Of a stretch of 64,000 bases of DNA, positions 36,528 through 47,059 are shown piece by piece. The stretch is taken from assembly GCA_934636715.1 (NCBI GenBank), contig CAKUBE010000006.1, positions 17,761 through 81,760 of the forward strand, written 5' to 3'. The stretch is from an uncultured Arachnia sp. GTDB taxonomy: Bacteria; Actinomycetota; Actinomycetes; Propionibacteriales; Propionibacteriaceae. A program made the translations under genes and the position numbers. Each line of letters begins with the position of its first letter. Position 1 is the stretch's first letter. The notes beneath the pieces are model-generated. The model was not told the origin of the DNA, ran no database searches, and saw only the letters and a program-made list of their open reading frames with translations.

Positions 36528-37961
36528 GTGCGCAGCGCCCCCGAGATCACGCTTCCACTCAGCCTCGACGACGGGGCTGGGACCGGTTCGCTGTCGGCCC
36601 GGATCGCGGCGGAACTGCGCCGGCTCATCGGCGAGACGGTGCTCGCGCCCGGCGACGCCGTGCCCTCCAGTCGCGCGCTGGCGGCCCACCTCGGAGTCTC
36701 CCGCGGGTCCGTGGTCGCCGCGTACGACCAGCTGTTGGCCGAGGGCTATCTCAGCGCCGCCGTCGGACGTTCGACGGTGGTGAACCCGCAGTTGCGCCGG
36801 GTGCATCCGCGGGCGCCGCGGCCCGCCGCGCCTCGGTCGTCGGATGCCGTGGCCGCGCTGGATCTCCGTCCGGGACAGCCCTGGGCGGCTGACGTCGTCG
36901 GCCCGGCCTGGAAGGCGGCGTGGCGGCAGGCCTCGGCAGCCTCGGTCGACGGCGCCGTTCCGGCCCTGGGCCTGCCGGGGCTGCGCACGGCCTGGGCCGA
37001 GCACCTGCGCCGGATGCGCGCAGTGCTGCGGGACCCGGCCCAGATCGCGGTCACCGGCGGCGGCCGTGAGGGCTTCGCGCTGCTGCTCCTCGCGCTCGGC
37101 GAGGGGCAACCGTCGCGGCTCCGGGTGGGCGTCGAGGAGCCCGGGTACCCGTCGCTGCGCCGGGTCCCGGCACGGTTCGGCGCGACGGTGGTTCCCGTGC
37201 CGGTGGACGAGCGCGGCCTGCGGGTGGAGGACCTGCCCGTAGGCGCGGACGCGCCGGACCTGTTGATCGTCACGCCCAGCCACCAGTACCCGCTGGGCGG
37301 CTCGCTGCCGGTCGACCGGCGGCAGAAGCTGCTGGATTGGGCCCGGCGCGATCGGGTGGTGGTCGTCGAGGACGACTACGACTCCGAGCTGCGCTACACC
37401 TCGGACCCGTTGCCCGCGCTGGCCGCGCTCGACGACCCGGTCGACGGGCGCGTGGTCCTGCTGGGAACGCTCGCCAAGACCCTGACCCCGGCGCTGGCCA
37501 CCGGCTTCCTCGCGTTGCCGGACTGGCTGGTGCCCGCTGTGTCCGAGGCCCGCGCCGAGCTGGGCCAGCCCGTCGGCCTTGTCGCGCAGCGCGCGGTCGC
37601 CGAGTACCTCGACAGCGGCGCCCTCCGCCTGCACACGCAGCGGATGCGCAACCGCTACCGGCGCCGTCGCGCCCAGGTGGTCGCGGCCCTCTCCGGGGTG
37701 CCGGGGCTGCGGGTCTCCCCGATGGACGGGGGCCTGCACGCCGTCGTCGAGACGGAGCGCGCGGAGGCCGACGTCGTCGCCGAGCTCGCCGCCCGCGGCG
37801 TGACGGTCAGCCCGTTGTCCGAGTACTGGTCCGGGGCGGGCAGCTCGGGCATCGTCTTCGGCTTCGGCGCGGTGAGCGAAGCGGACCTCGCCCACGGCCT
37901 GGACCTGATCGCAACCATCTGTGCAGGCCAGCATCTGTACTCGATGGCGAGTATCATATGA
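36528..37961 (+). CDS. pdxR: PdxR, MocR-type activator of PLP synthesis
   Basis: 477 residues. A GntR winged HTH (about 20-90: [20 protein letters not shown]) is fused to a fold-type I aminotransferase-like domain with PLP-binding features [22 protein letters not shown] and the Schiff-base region [16 protein letters not shown]. It senses PLP and controls pdxST. The GTG at 36528 lies 6 nt after a TAAGGT box (leaderless). Confidence 0.93.
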   Translation: MRSAPEITLPLSLDDGAGTGSLSARIAAELRRLIGETVLAPGDAVPSSRALAAHLGVSRGSVVAAYDQLLAEGYLSAAVGRSTVVNPQLRRVHPRAPRPAAPRSSDAVAALDLRPGQPWAADVVGPAWKAAWRQASAASVDGAVPALGLPGLRTAWAEHLRRMRAVLRDPAQIAVTGGGREGFALLLLALGEGQPSRLRVGVEEPGYPSLRRVPARFGATVVPVPVDERGLRVEDLPVGADAPDLLIVTPSHQYPLGGSLPVDRRQKLLDWARRDRVVVVEDDYDSELRYTSDPLPALAALDDPVDGRVVLLGTLAKTLTPALATGFLALPDWLVPAVSEARAELGQPVGLVAQRAVAEYLDSGALRLHTQRMRNRYRRRRAQVVAALSGVPGLRVSPMDGGLHAVVETERAEADVVAELAARGVTVSPLSEYWSGAGSSGIVFGFGAVSEADLAHGLDLIATICAGQHLYSMASII

Positions 37962-37974
37962 TCAACCATATGAT
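37953..37974. promoter_or_regulatory. VapBC operator overlapping the pdxR stop
   Basis: ATCATATGAT (37953-37962), a perfect 10-bp palindrome, is followed 12 bp on by ACCATATGAT (37965-37974). The pair precedes vapB by 19 bp and includes the pdxR TGA. Tandem palindromes of this size suit an autoregulating VapB dimer pair. Confidence 0.6.
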
Positions 37975-37992
37975 GAGCGAGAGGGGCGCATC

Positions 37993-38214
37993 ATGGCGAT
38001 GACCAGCGTTGATCTGGATCCGCAGTTGCTCGAACGGGCCCGGGCGCTGACCGGTGAGCGGTCGAACCGCGCCGTGCTCGACCTCGCGCTGCGTCGCCTC
38101 ATCGCCTCCAAGCAGAAGGGCACGATGATCGACGGCATCGCGGAGCTGGTCGATCTGCCGGCCGGGCTGGGCGCACCCGTGGTACCACCCGCTACAGAGA
38201 TCCACGGTTCGTGA
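37993..38214 (+). CDS. vapB: VapB-type antitoxin
   Basis: 73 residues. VDLDPQLLERARALTG followed by NRAVLDLALRRLI is the ribbon-helix-helix of VapB antitoxins; the C-terminal part (AELVDLPAGLG) would bind and block the PIN toxin. It overlaps the toxin start by 4 bp. Likely represses its own promoter through the palindromes just upstream. Confidence 0.85.
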   Translation: MAMTSVDLDPQLLERARALTGERSNRAVLDLALRRLIASKQKGTMIDGIAELVDLPAGLGAPVVPPATEIHGS

Positions 38215-38624
38215 CCGACTATCTGGTCGATAACTCGGTGTGGGCCAAGCTGGCCTCTGGAGATATCGGCATCACTGCTCGGCTCCGGCGCATCGAGCGC
38301 GCGCCGGCTGATCTGTTCGTAACCTGTCCACCGCAGGTGCTCGAGTTCTGCCACAGCGCCCGGACGCCTGAGGAGTACCGCCAGTACAGAGAGCGGATCG
38401 GTCTCGGCTTCCCGCTCGAACGCGCACCAGACGAGTCGCCGGTGCTCGATATCCAGACCGCACTGTGGGACTCAGGCCTCGTGAGATCCGCCGGCGCAGT
38501 TGACATCCTCATCGCCGGCTATGCCATCGTCAACGACGCGACGGTGTTGACCGCTGACCATGACTTCGACCACATCGCGAGCGTCACCGACCTGCGACAC
38601 GAGTACATCGCTCCGTCGTTCTAA
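38211..38624 (+). CDS. vapC: VapC-type PIN-domain ribonuclease toxin
   Basis: 137 residues. The PIN acidic residues are in place: YLVDNSVWAKL at the start, SAGAVDILIAGYA (about 94-106) and VLTADHDFDHIAS near the end. VapC toxins cleave tRNA or rRNA when freed from VapB. Start overlaps vapB (GTGA). Confidence 0.9.
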   Translation: MTDYLVDNSVWAKLASGDIGITARLRRIERAPADLFVTCPPQVLEFCHSARTPEEYRQYRERIGLGFPLERAPDESPVLDIQTALWDSGLVRSAGAVDILIAGYAIVNDATVLTADHDFDHIASVTDLRHEYIAPSF

Positions 38625-38631
38625 GGGAACT

Positions 38632-38671
38632 ACTGATCATTCATTCCTCGCCGGAAGAGGCGTTGATCAGT
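38632..38671. terminator. Hairpin downstream of vapC
   Basis: ACTGATCA (38632-38639) pairs with TGATCAGT (38664-38671), and an inner CCTC/GAGG stem can form, giving one extended hairpin right after vapC. No U-tract. Nothing else is recognised between here and the glutamate dehydrogenase promoter (TAGATT at 38750-38755). Confidence 0.5.
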
Positions 38672-38790
38672 GCTTCCCGAAGAGTCGGCGAGCACCGCGA
38701 CCGCGACGAGGACCGATCGCCTGCCATATGCAAGCCGCGGCTGTTGTCCTAGATTGGGAGGGGACGACCACCGAGGAGCGATGATGCGCC

Positions 38791-41700
38791 ATGACTGTCC
38801 TCGACGAGCGACGAGAGGCACTGCTGGCTGAGGCCGCGAAGGGCATCGACACCGCCCCGATCGACCCGCAGGAGCTGGTCGACGCCTACCACCGGCACGT
38901 CCTGACCGAGGACCTCGCGGAGCGGGACCCCGACGACATCCGCGGGGCGGTGCTGAGCCACCTGGCGCTGGCGCGAACGCGGAGGCCTGGCGAGATCCTG
39001 GTCAGCGGCTTCACCCCACGAGTGGACACGCACGGATGGGCGACGGGCAACACGGTGCTGCAGGTGGTCACGGACGACACGGCCTTCATCGTCGACTCGG
39101 TCACCGCCGAGCTCGACCGGCAGGGGCACGAGGTCAGGCTCCTGGTCCACCCGCAGCTCGAGGTCTCCCGTGATGCCGACGGCGTCCTCACCGGCCTCGG
39201 CGGCGGGCCGCGGGAGTCCTGGCTGCACATCGAGATCGGGAGGGTCGTCGGCCAGGACGCCCTCGATGCGCTGGTCCTGCGGCTGCGGGAGATCCTCACT
39301 GAGGTGGCCACCGCGGTCGCCGACTGGGAACCCATGACGCGGCAGGCCGTCGAGATCTCGACCAACCTGGCTGCAGGTCCGGCGGCGATACCCGCCGGCG
39401 AGCGGCAGCAGGTGCGCGACCTGCTCGACTGGCTGGTCGACGACCACTTCGTCTTCCTCGGCTACCGCCGCTACCGCTACTCCGACGACGACGGCGTGCT
39501 GGAGCAGGTGCCCGGCAGCGGGCTCGGCCTCATGCGGGGCGACTCCGGCACCTCGCGCCGCGCGCTCCACGGCACCGTCGGCGAGAAGGCGGGGGAGCGG
39601 CACCTGCTCATCATCACGAAGGCCAACTCCCGCTCGACGGTGCACCGCTCCGTCTACCTCGACTACATCGGCATCAAGACCGTCGACGAGGAGGGCATCG
39701 TCGACGGCGAACACCGGTTCATCGGCCTGTTCACCTCGAACGTCTACCACGGCTCGGTGCGGGCGATCCCGTTCCTCGCCGCCAAGGTGGAACGGGTGCT
39801 GGAGGCCAGCGGATTCGCGCCCGACAGCCACTCGGGCAAGCGGCTGTTGAGCGTGCTCGAGACCTACCCGCGCGATGAGCTCTTCCAAGGCGACGCCGCG
39901 TACCTCACCGACGTGGCGACGCGGATCGTGGCCTCGCGCTACCGACGCCAGACCCAGCTCTTCGCGCGCCCGGACGTCTATGGCCGGTTCACGTCCTGCC
40001 TCGTGCTGCTGCCCCGCGACAGGTACAACACCGACGTGCGGCTCCGGATCCAGGACATCCTGATGAGCTCCTTCCACGGCACGGGCGTCGAATACACCAC
40101 CCGAGTCGACGACTCGGCCACCGCGATGGTCCACTACGTCATCCGCCGCGACGCCAGCAGCGCGCCCCCGGCCGAGGACCTCGACGATCTGCAGGAGTGG
40201 CTGCGCCGCGCCGTCCAGACCTGGGACAGCGACTGGCAGGCGGCCATGGTCGCCGAGTTCGGCGAGATCGAGGCCGCGCGGCTCGTCGCCCGCTGGGGAG
40301 ACGGCCTGGACGACGCCTACAAGGCGATGCACCAGCCGCGGCTGGCCGCGGTGGATGTGCGCCACGTCGACGATCTCGACGAGGGTGTCCAGGCCAGCCT
40401 GTACCAGGAGATGGCGGCCCATCCGGGCGAGCGGCGCCTCCGCCTGTACTGCGACCGCGCGCTGCGCCTCACCGAGGTGCTGCCGCTGCTGCTCGACTTC
40501 GGCCTCGCCGTGACCGACGAGCGGACCCACCGCGTCGTCGCCAGCGACGGCGTCACGCGCCACATCCTCGACTTCGGCGTCTCCGCGCCGGAAGAGAGCT
40601 GGTGGGCCCCGTCCGACGGCGAGGAGGCCGGTTTCCTCGCGGCGTTCCTGGCGGTGTGGGAGCGCAGCGCCGAGAGCGACCGGTTCAACCAGCTCATCGG
40701 CGCGGTCCGGCTCACCTGGCGGCAGGTCGTCATCCTGCGCATGGTCGCGGCCTACCTCCGACAGACCATGCACTACTCGACCGGTTCCCTGGAGTCGGCG
40801 TTGGTGGAGAACCCCGCCATCGCGCGCCGGCTCGTCGACGTGTTCGAGGCCCGGTTCGTGCCCGGCGACGTGGCCGGCCGCGACGCCCGGGAGCAGGCGG
40901 CGGCCGACGCCGTGCTCGCCAGCCTGGCCGACGTCCCCAGCCTCGACCACGACCAGATGATCCGCGCCTTCCTGGCCGTCATCCAGGCGGGGGAGCGCAC
41001 CAGCTTCTACCGCTCGGAGGCCGGCGGCGCCGTCGCCTTCAAGCTCGATCCGCACCGGGTGCCGCACCTGCCCGCGCCGCGACCGTTCGCGGAGACCTGG
41101 GTCTACAGCACGCGGCTGGAGGGCGTCCACCTGCGGTTCGGCACGGTGGCGCGCGGCGGCCTGCGCTGGTCGGACCGGCGCGACGACTTCCGCACCGAGG
41201 TCCTCGGCCTCGTCAAGGCGCAGATGGTGAAGAACGCCGTCATCGTCCCCACAGGCGCGAAGGGCGGGTTCTACCCGAAGGGACTTCCCGACCCGCAGCG
41301 CGACCGCGCGGCCTGGCTCGCGCAGGGCCGCGCCGCCTACCGCGAGTTCGTCAGCGCGCTGCTCAGCGTCGCCGACAACCGGGTCCAGGGCCGCACCGTC
41401 GGGCCCGAGGGCGTCGTCCGGCACGACGGCGACGACAGCTACCTCGTGGTCGCCGCCGACAAGGGCACTGCCGCGTTCTCCGACCTCGCCAACGAGGTCT
41501 CCGCGGAGCGCGGCTTCTGGCTGGGCGACGCGTTCGCGTCGGGCGGCTCTGCGGGCTACGACCACAAGGGCATGGGCATCACGGCTCGCGGCGCCTGGGA
41601 GTCCGTGACCCGGCACTTCCTCGAGCTGGGCATCGACCCGCAGACCACCGACTTCACCGTCGTCGGCGTCGGCGACATGAGCGGAGACGTGTTCGGCAAC

Positions 41701-43554
41701 GGCATGCTGCTGAGCGAGCACATCCGGCTCGTCGCCGCGTTCGACCACCGGCACGTCTTCGTCGATCCGACGCCCGATCCCGCCACCGGATTCGCCGAGC
41801 GCACGCGGATGTTCGCGCTGCCGTTCTCGTCCTGGGCCGACTACGACGCCGCGCTGATCAGCGCCGGCGGCGGGGTGTTCCCGCGCTCGGCCAAGTCCGT
41901 CGCGATCACATCCGAGATGCGCGCCGCGCTCGACCTCGGCGACGCCGAGCACCTGACACCGGCGGAACTCATCACCGCCATCCTGAAGGCCCCCGTCGAC
42001 CTCTTCTGGAACGGCGGCATCGGCACCTACGTCAAGGCGTCGACGGAGCAGCACGGCGAGGTCGGCGACCGCGCCAACGACGCCGTCCGGGTCGACGGCG
42101 CGGACCTCCGCTGCCGCGTCGTCGGCGAGGGCGGCAACCTCGGCATCACGCAGCGCGGCCGCATCGAGGCCGCCCAGCGCGGGATCGGGATCAACACCGA
42201 CGCCATCGACAACTCCGCCGGCGTCGACTCCTCGGACCACGAGGTCAACATCAAGATCCTGCTCGGCCACGTGGTGGCGGACGGGCAGATGACCGAGCGG
42301 CAGCGCAACGTCCTGCTCACGTCGATGACCGACGACGTGGCGGCCAGCGTGCTCCGCACGAACTACGAGCAGAACGTGCTGCTCAGCAACGCCCGCCATC
42401 TGCGCGACGCGATGCTGGGCTCGCACGAACGCCTGATGGCGTGGCTGGAGGAGCACCGCGGGCTCGACCGGGTGCTCGAGGCGCTGCCCGGCACCGCCGA
42501 GATGGAGCGCAGGGCCAAGGACGGGCGCGGCCTGACCTCTCCGGAGTTCTCCGTGCTCGTGGCCTACGCGAAGATGGCGCTGAAGGACGCGCTGCTCGCC
42601 TCCACCGTCCCGGACGATCCGTGGCTCGAGACCGAGCTGGCCGCCTACTTCCCGCCCCCGCTGCACGGCTTCGTCGACGCCATGAGGGGCCACCCGCTGC
42701 GCCGCGAGATCATCGCCAACCGGATCGCCAACTCGCTGGTCAACCGCGGCGGCATCACGTTCGCGCACCGGGCGATGGAGGAGACCGGCGCGGGCCTCGC
42801 TGACGTGGCGAAGGCCTTCGTGATCGCGCGGGAGGTGTTCGATCTCAGCGGCTTCGTCGGCGCCGTCGAGCAGCTCGACGGGGTGGTGCCGACGGCGATG
42901 CAGTGCACGCTCTACGTGGAGTTCCGGCGCCTCCTGGACCGGACGGTGCGCTATCTCCTCGCGCGGCGTCGGCAGACCGCGGATATCGGCGCCGAGATCG
43001 ACGCCTACCGCGCCGCCGTGCAACTGCTCTCCGGGACGATCGCCAGCCTCTACGACGAGGCGGGTCTCGCCCGCTACCGCCGGCGCATCGAGGACTACGC
43101 GGACGGCGGCGCGCCCGACGAGCTTGCCACTCGCACGGCGGGGCTGCTCGACGGCGTCGCCTTCCTGGGTGTTGTGGACCTCGCCCGCCGCATCGATGCC
43201 GATCCCGAGATCGTGGCGCGCGGTTACCTGCACCTCGCCGGCGTCGTCCACCTCGACGAGCTCTTGGACATGCTGGCTCAGCTGTCGAGCGAGGGGCGCT
43301 GGGACGCCGTCGCGAAGTCGGCGCTGCGTCAGGAGGTCTACCGGCTCGCGCTGTCCCTCACCGCCGACGCCCTCTTGAACAGCGACGAGGAGGATCCCGC
43401 CGAACGGGTGCGCCTGTGGGCGACGCACCACACGACGGCGCTGGCCGCCCTGCGGGCCACCTTCGGCGACCTGCAGGGCGAGTCGGCGGCGGGCCTCGGC
43501 CAGATGTGGGTGCTGGTCCGCGACCTCGGCCTCCTGACGGGCTCCGTCGGTTGA
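38791..43554 (+). CDS. gdh: NAD-dependent glutamate dehydrogenase, large 180-kDa type
   Basis: 1587 residues, the usual size of the L_180 class. It deaminates glutamate to 2-oxoglutarate with NAD+. The long N-terminal regulatory region (ACT-like, about 1-680) is followed by the catalytic domain: RGGLRWSDRRDDFRTEV, the lysine motif VKNAVIVPTGAKGGF, GIGTYVK and the NAD fold around VVGEGGNLGITQRGR. A helical C-terminal domain completes it. ATG 38791 lies 12 nt after GAGGAG. It stands alone as a transcription unit. Confidence 0.95.
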   Translation: MTVLDERREALLAEAAKGIDTAPIDPQELVDAYHRHVLTEDLAERDPDDIRGAVLSHLALARTRRPGEILVSGFTPRVDTHGWATGNTVLQVVTDDTAFIVDSVTAELDRQGHEVRLLVHPQLEVSRDADGVLTGLGGGPRESWLHIEIGRVVGQDALDALVLRLREILTEVATAVADWEPMTRQAVEISTNLAAGPAAIPAGERQQVRDLLDWLVDDHFVFLGYRRYRYSDDDGVLEQVPGSGLGLMRGDSGTSRRALHGTVGEKAGERHLLIITKANSRSTVHRSVYLDYIGIKTVDEEGIVDGEHRFIGLFTSNVYHGSVRAIPFLAAKVERVLEASGFAPDSHSGKRLLSVLETYPRDELFQGDAAYLTDVATRIVASRYRRQTQLFARPDVYGRFTSCLVLLPRDRYNTDVRLRIQDILMSSFHGTGVEYTTRVDDSATAMVHYVIRRDASSAPPAEDLDDLQEWLRRAVQTWDSDWQAAMVAEFGEIEAARLVARWGDGLDDAYKAMHQPRLAAVDVRHVDDLDEGVQASLYQEMAAHPGERRLRLYCDRALRLTEVLPLLLDFGLAVTDERTHRVVASDGVTRHILDFGVSAPEESWWAPSDGEEAGFLAAFLAVWERSAESDRFNQLIGAVRLTWRQVVILRMVAAYLRQTMHYSTGSLESALVENPAIARRLVDVFEARFVPGDVAGRDAREQAAADAVLASLADVPSLDHDQMIRAFLAVIQAGERTSFYRSEAGGAVAFKLDPHRVPHLPAPRPFAETWVYSTRLEGVHLRFGTVARGGLRWSDRRDDFRTEVLGLVKAQMVKNAVIVPTGAKGGFYPKGLPDPQRDRAAWLAQGRAAYREFVSALLSVADNRVQGRTVGPEGVVRHDGDDSYLVVAADKGTAAFSDLANEVSAERGFWLGDAFASGGSAGYDHKGMGITARGAWESVTRHFLELGIDPQTTDFTVVGVGDMSGDVFGNGMLLSEHIRLVAAFDHRHVFVDPTPDPATGFAERTRMFALPFSSWADYDAALISAGGGVFPRSAKSVAITSEMRAALDLGDAEHLTPAELITAILKAPVDLFWNGGIGTYVKASTEQHGEVGDRANDAVRVDGADLRCRVVGEGGNLGITQRGRIEAAQRGIGINTDAIDNSAGVDSSDHEVNIKILLGHVVADGQMTERQRNVLLTSMTDDVAASVLRTNYEQNVLLSNARHLRDAMLGSHERLMAWLEEHRGLDRVLEALPGTAEMERRAKDGRGLTSPEFSVLVAYAKMALKDALLASTVPDDPWLETELAAYFPPPLHGFVDAMRGHPLRREIIANRIANSLVNRGGITFAHRAMEETGAGLADVAKAFVIAREVFDLSGFVGAVEQLDGVVPTAMQCTLYVEFRRLLDRTVRYLLARRRQTADIGAEIDAYRAAVQLLSGTIASLYDEAGLARYRRRIEDYADGGAPDELATRTAGLLDGVAFLGVVDLARRIDADPEIVARGYLHLAGVVHLDELLDMLAQLSSEGRWDAVAKSALRQEVYRLALSLTADALLNSDEEDPAERVRLWATHHTTALAALRATFGDLQGESAAGLGQMWVLVRDLGLLTGSVG

Positions 43555-43567
43555 GCCGGGCCTCAGG

Positions 43568-43622
43568 CGCTGGTTGAGCCAGACCCGTGCGCGAAGCGCC
43601 GGGTCCGAGTCGAAACCGATGG
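43568..43622. repeat. Half copy of the dispersed inverted repeat
   Basis: CGCTGGTTGAGCC (43568-43580) followed about 30 nt later by GTCGAAACCGAT reproduces the left half of the composite repeat near 17265-17318. It again lies between convergent genes. Confidence 0.75.
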
Positions 43623-43633
43623 ACCCGCACCGG

Positions 43634-44572
43634 TCAGCCGTGCGTCGTCGCCTCCGGCTCGTGCTCGGCGATGTGCGCGGTCTCGATCTGGAACGTCGAA
43701 TGGTGGACCGACACCGCGAAGTGTTCGGCGACGCATTCCCTGACGTCGTGCAGCATCCGCGCGGCGTGGCCGTCGGTGAAGCACTCGTCGTCGACGACGA
43801 CATGCGCGGTCAGCGTCGGGAGTCCCGTCGCGACGGTGGAGGCGTGGAGGTCGTGGACGTCTCGGACGTGGTCGAGGGCGAGGAGGTGGCTGCGCACCTC
43901 GTCGAGGTCGAGGCCCTTGGGCGTGAACTCCATCAGCACACCCGTGGTCTCGCGCATCAAGGTGAACGCCCGCGGCACGATCAGGGCGGCGATGAGGAGG
44001 CCGGCGATCGCGTCGGCCTGCTGGAACCCCGTCGTGGCGATGACGATCGCGGCGACGATCACGCCCAGCGAGCCGAGGGCGTCGTTCAGGACCTCGAGGA
44101 ACGCCGCGCGCATGTTGAAGTTCGCGCCGCGGCTGGAGGCGAGGACCGTGATCGCGATGATGTTGGCGACGAGGCCGATGACGCCGAAGACCAGCAGTTC
44201 GGCAGCGGGCACCTCTGGTGGCGCGAACAGGCGCCGGACGCCTTCGACGGCAGCGTAGATGCCGACGGCGAGGAGCAGGACGGCCTGGCCGAGCGCGGCG
44301 ATGACCTCGATCCTGCGGAACCCCCAAGTGCGGTGGGAGTCCGCGGGCTTGAGCATCAGCGTCGCCGCGATGAGCGCCACCAGCAGGCCGGAGGCGTCGG
44401 TGATCGCGTGAGCCGTGTCGGTGAGCAGGGCGAGGCTGCCGGTGACGACCGCGCCCACCGCCTGCGCGACGACGATGACGGCGGTGATCGCGAACGCGAT
44501 CCAGAGCCGTGCCCGGTGGTCTCCGGGCTGCCCGGCCTCGGCCGACGGCCCGTGGCTGTGTCCCGCGCCCAT
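43634..44572 (-). CDS. Cation diffusion facilitator (Zn2+/metal exporter)
   Basis: 312 residues, six membrane helices and a cytosolic C-terminal domain. The first transport-site motif is TDTAHAITDASG (HxxxD). The matching site in helix V is LEVLNDALGS, with Glu where many Zn exporters have His. His-rich ends (GAGHSHG, HIAEHEPEATTHG) may bind metal. It begins 2 bp after the copA stop on the same strand, so it belongs to the metal operon. Confidence 0.92.
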   Translation of the reverse strand: MGAGHSHGPSAEAGQPGDHRARLWIAFAITAVIVVAQAVGAVVTGSLALLTDTAHAITDASGLLVALIAATLMLKPADSHRTWGFRRIEVIAALGQAVLLLAVGIYAAVEGVRRLFAPPEVPAAELLVFGVIGLVANIIAITVLASSRGANFNMRAAFLEVLNDALGSLGVIVAAIVIATTGFQQADAIAGLLIAALIVPRAFTLMRETTGVLMEFTPKGLDLDEVRSHLLALDHVRDVHDLHASTVATGLPTLTAHVVVDDECFTDGHAARMLHDVRECVAEHFAVSVHHSTFQIETAHIAEHEPEATTHG

Positions 44573-44574
44573 CG

Positions 44575-46845
44575 CTACCTCGCGGTGACGCTCGTGAACC
44601 CGCGCAGGCGGAGGCTGTTGCCGACGACGAAGACGCTGGAGAACGCCATCGCCGCGCCCGCGAGCATGGGGTTGAGCATGCCCAGTGCCGCGATCGGGAT
44701 GGCGGCGACGTTGTAGGCGAAGGCCCAGAACAGGTTGGTCTTGATGGTGCCGAGCGTCTTGCGGGACAACCGGATGGCGTCGACGGCGCCGCGGAGGTCG
44801 CCGCGGACCAGGGTGAGGTCCGAGGCCTCGATCGCGACGTCGGTTCCTGTGCCCATGGCCAGGCCGAGGTCGGCCTGCGCCAGCGCGGGGGCGTCGTTGA
44901 CGCCGTCGCCGACCATCGCGACGATCCGCCCCTCCTTCTGGAGGCGGGCGACGACGTCGACCTTGTCCTTGGGCAGCACCTCGGCGATCACCTGGTCGAT
45001 GCCGACCTCGGCGGCGATCTGCCTCGCGACGGCCTCGTTGTCCCCGGTCAGGAGCACGGGCGTGAGGCCGATCTCCTTGAGCTCGGCGACGGCCTGCGCG
45101 CTAGTGGGCTTGACGGTGTCGGCGACGACGAGGAGGCCCCGCGCGCGCCCCTCCCAGCCGACGGCGACGACGGTCTTGCCCTCGCGTTCCGCGTCCGCCT
45201 TGGCGGCGGCCAGGCCGGGCGAGAGGGGGAGTGACTCGTCGGCCAGCAGCGACTCGCGCCCGACGACGACGGTCCGGCCGTCGACCATGCCGCGCACGCC
45301 CTTGCCCTCGACGTTGGCGAAGTGTTCCGGCGTGGGCAGTCGGCCGATCTCCTGGGTGGCCCCCTTGGCGATCGCCTGCGCGATGGGATGCTCGGAGGCG
45401 TCCTCCAGCGCGCCGGCGAGGCGCAGCAGTTCGGCGCGATCGACGCCGGGATCGGTGATCGCGTCGACCAGCGTCATCTTGCCGGTGGTGACGGTGCCGG
45501 TCTTGTCGAGGACGATCGTGTCGACCTTGCGGGTGGACTCCAAGACCTCGGGTCCCTTGATCAGGATGCCCATCTGGGCGCCGCGGCCGGTGCCGACGAG
45601 CAGTGCTGTCGGCGTGGCCAGGCCCAGCGCGCAGGGGCACGCGATGACGAGGACCGCGACCGCGGCGGTGAAGGCGGCGGTGGCAGGGAATCCGGCGCCC
45701 AGCCAGGCGCCGAGCGTGGCGACCGCGATGACGATGACGATGGGGACGAAGATGCCGGAGATCCTGTCGGCCAGGCGCTGCACCTCTGCCTTGCCGGTCT
45801 GCGCGTCCTCGACCAGCTTCGCCATCTGCGCGAGCTGGGTGTCGGAGCCGACGCGGGTGGCGCGCACGAGGAGCCGCCCGCCGGCGTTGACGGTGGCGCC
45901 GGTGACGGGGTCCCCGGCGCCGACCTCGACGGGGACCGACTCGCCGGTCAGCATCGAGGCGTCGACGGCGGAGGTGCCGGTGACGATCACGCCGTCGGTG
46001 GCGATCTTCTCGCCTGGGCGGACGATGAACTCGTCGCCGACAGCCAAGTCCTCGACGGCGATCTTGACCTCGGCGCCGTTCCTGAGCACCGAGACCTCCT
46101 TCGCGCCCAGTTCGAGCAGTGCGCGGAGAGCGGCGCCGGCCTGCCGCTTGGAGCGCTTCTCGAAGTAGCGTCCGGCGAGGATGAACATGGTCACGCCGGC
46201 GCCGACCTCGAGGTAGATGTTCGCCGCGCCGTCGGACGGGGCGATCGTGAGCTCGAAGGGGTGTGTCATGCCGGGGACGCCGGCGGTGCCGAGGAACAGC
46301 GCGTACAACGACCACAGGAATGCGGCGGAGGTGCCCATCGAGATGAGCGTGTCCATGGTCGCCGCACCGTGCTTCAGGTTCGTCCATGCGGCCTTGTGAA
46401 ACGGCCACGCGGCCCAGACGATCACCGGCGCGGCCAGTGCGAGCGAGGCCCATTGCCAGTAGGTGAACTGCAGCGCGGGGATCATCGCCATCGCGATCAC
46501 CGGGACGGTGAGCACGATCGCCCCGATCAACCGGTGCCGCAGGGTCGTCAGCTCCGAATCCTCGTCGGTGGCCTCGCCGGTGTCGGCCGCGGCCACCTTC
46601 GCGGCCTTCGGCTTGGGGAGCGCCGCCGTGTACCCGGTCTTCTCGACCTCGGCGATCAGCAGCGCGGGGTCGTATCCGTCGGGAACGGTGACCTTGGCCT
46701 TCTCCGTCGCGTAGTTCACGGTCGCGGAGACGCCGTCGAGCTTGTTCAGCTTCTTCTCGATCCGGTTCGCGCAGGAGGCGCAGGTCATGCCGCCGATCTC
46801 CAGCTCGAAGGTGGGGATGCCTCCCGGAATCGGGTGCGTGCTCAT
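44575..46845 (-). CDS. copA: Copper-exporting P1B-type ATPase
   Basis: 756 residues. One N-terminal HMA domain with [16 protein letters not shown]; eight membrane helices; ion site [10 protein letters not shown]; phosphorylation motif [12 protein letters not shown] locus SEHPIAQAI; and hinge [16 protein letters not shown]. It exports Cu+ across the cytoplasmic membrane. Its start overlaps the stop of a small membrane protein, and paired CsoR-type boxes lie upstream of that gene. Confidence 0.96.
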   Translation of the reverse strand: MSTHPIPGGIPTFELEIGGMTCASCANRIEKKLNKLDGVSATVNYATEKAKVTVPDGYDPALLIAEVEKTGYTAALPKPKAAKVAAADTGEATDEDSELTTLRHRLIGAIVLTVPVIAMAMIPALQFTYWQWASLALAAPVIVWAAWPFHKAAWTNLKHGAATMDTLISMGTSAAFLWSLYALFLGTAGVPGMTHPFELTIAPSDGAANIYLEVGAGVTMFILAGRYFEKRSKRQAGAALRALLELGAKEVSVLRNGAEVKIAVEDLAVGDEFIVRPGEKIATDGVIVTGTSAVDASMLTGESVPVEVGAGDPVTGATVNAGGRLLVRATRVGSDTQLAQMAKLVEDAQTGKAEVQRLADRISGIFVPIVIVIAVATLGAWLGAGFPATAAFTAAVAVLVIACPCALGLATPTALLVGTGRGAQMGILIKGPEVLESTRKVDTIVLDKTGTVTTGKMTLVDAITDPGVDRAELLRLAGALEDASEHPIAQAIAKGATQEIGRLPTPEHFANVEGKGVRGMVDGRTVVVGRESLLADESLPLSPGLAAAKADAEREGKTVVAVGWEGRARGLLVVADTVKPTSAQAVAELKEIGLTPVLLTGDNEAVARQIAAEVGIDQVIAEVLPKDKVDVVARLQKEGRIVAMVGDGVNDAPALAQADLGLAMGTGTDVAIEASDLTLVRGDLRGAVDAIRLSRKTLGTIKTNLFWAFAYNVAAIPIAALGMLNPMLAGAAMAFSSVFVVGNSLRLRGFTSVTAR

Positions 46846-47036
46846 CGCTGCTCCTCGGGTTCGCCGTGGTTGGAGTCGTGGTCGGAGCCCGGGCCGGGCG
46901 CGTCATGCCCCTCGGCCTGGTTCATCCATGAGGTCACGACGCTCTCCGGCACGACGACGCTGGCCAGCCCGTAGGCCGCGCCGAACGCTGCCAGCAAGCC
47001 GGCCCCGTAGATCGCGAGCTTTGTGCCTGCCTTCAT
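46842..47036 (-). CDS. Small membrane protein of the copper operon
   Basis: 64 residues: a Lys start, one membrane helix ([20 protein letters not shown]) and an outward-facing tail rich in His and acidic residues ([17 protein letters not shown]) that could bind metal. First gene after the CsoR-type boxes, coupled to copA by ATGA. Small helpers like this occur with actinobacterial CopA; exact role unknown. Confidence 0.8.
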   Translation of the reverse strand: MKAGTKLAIYGAGLLAAFGAAYGLASVVVPESVVTSWMNQAEGHDAPGPGSDHDSNHGEPEEQR

Positions 47037-47059
47037 GGTTCTCCTCGTGCGTGTCGCGG

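Noticed and set aside
37953..37974. CRISPR-like repeat pair
   Set aside because: Only two short palindromic units with a 2-bp gap, and a toxin-antitoxin gene directly downstream; it is an operator.
38749..43803. A 1684-codon open frame antisense to the glutamate dehydrogenase gene
   Set aside because: It is the high-GC mirror of a clear gene, with arginine/glycine/valine-rich content and no domain.
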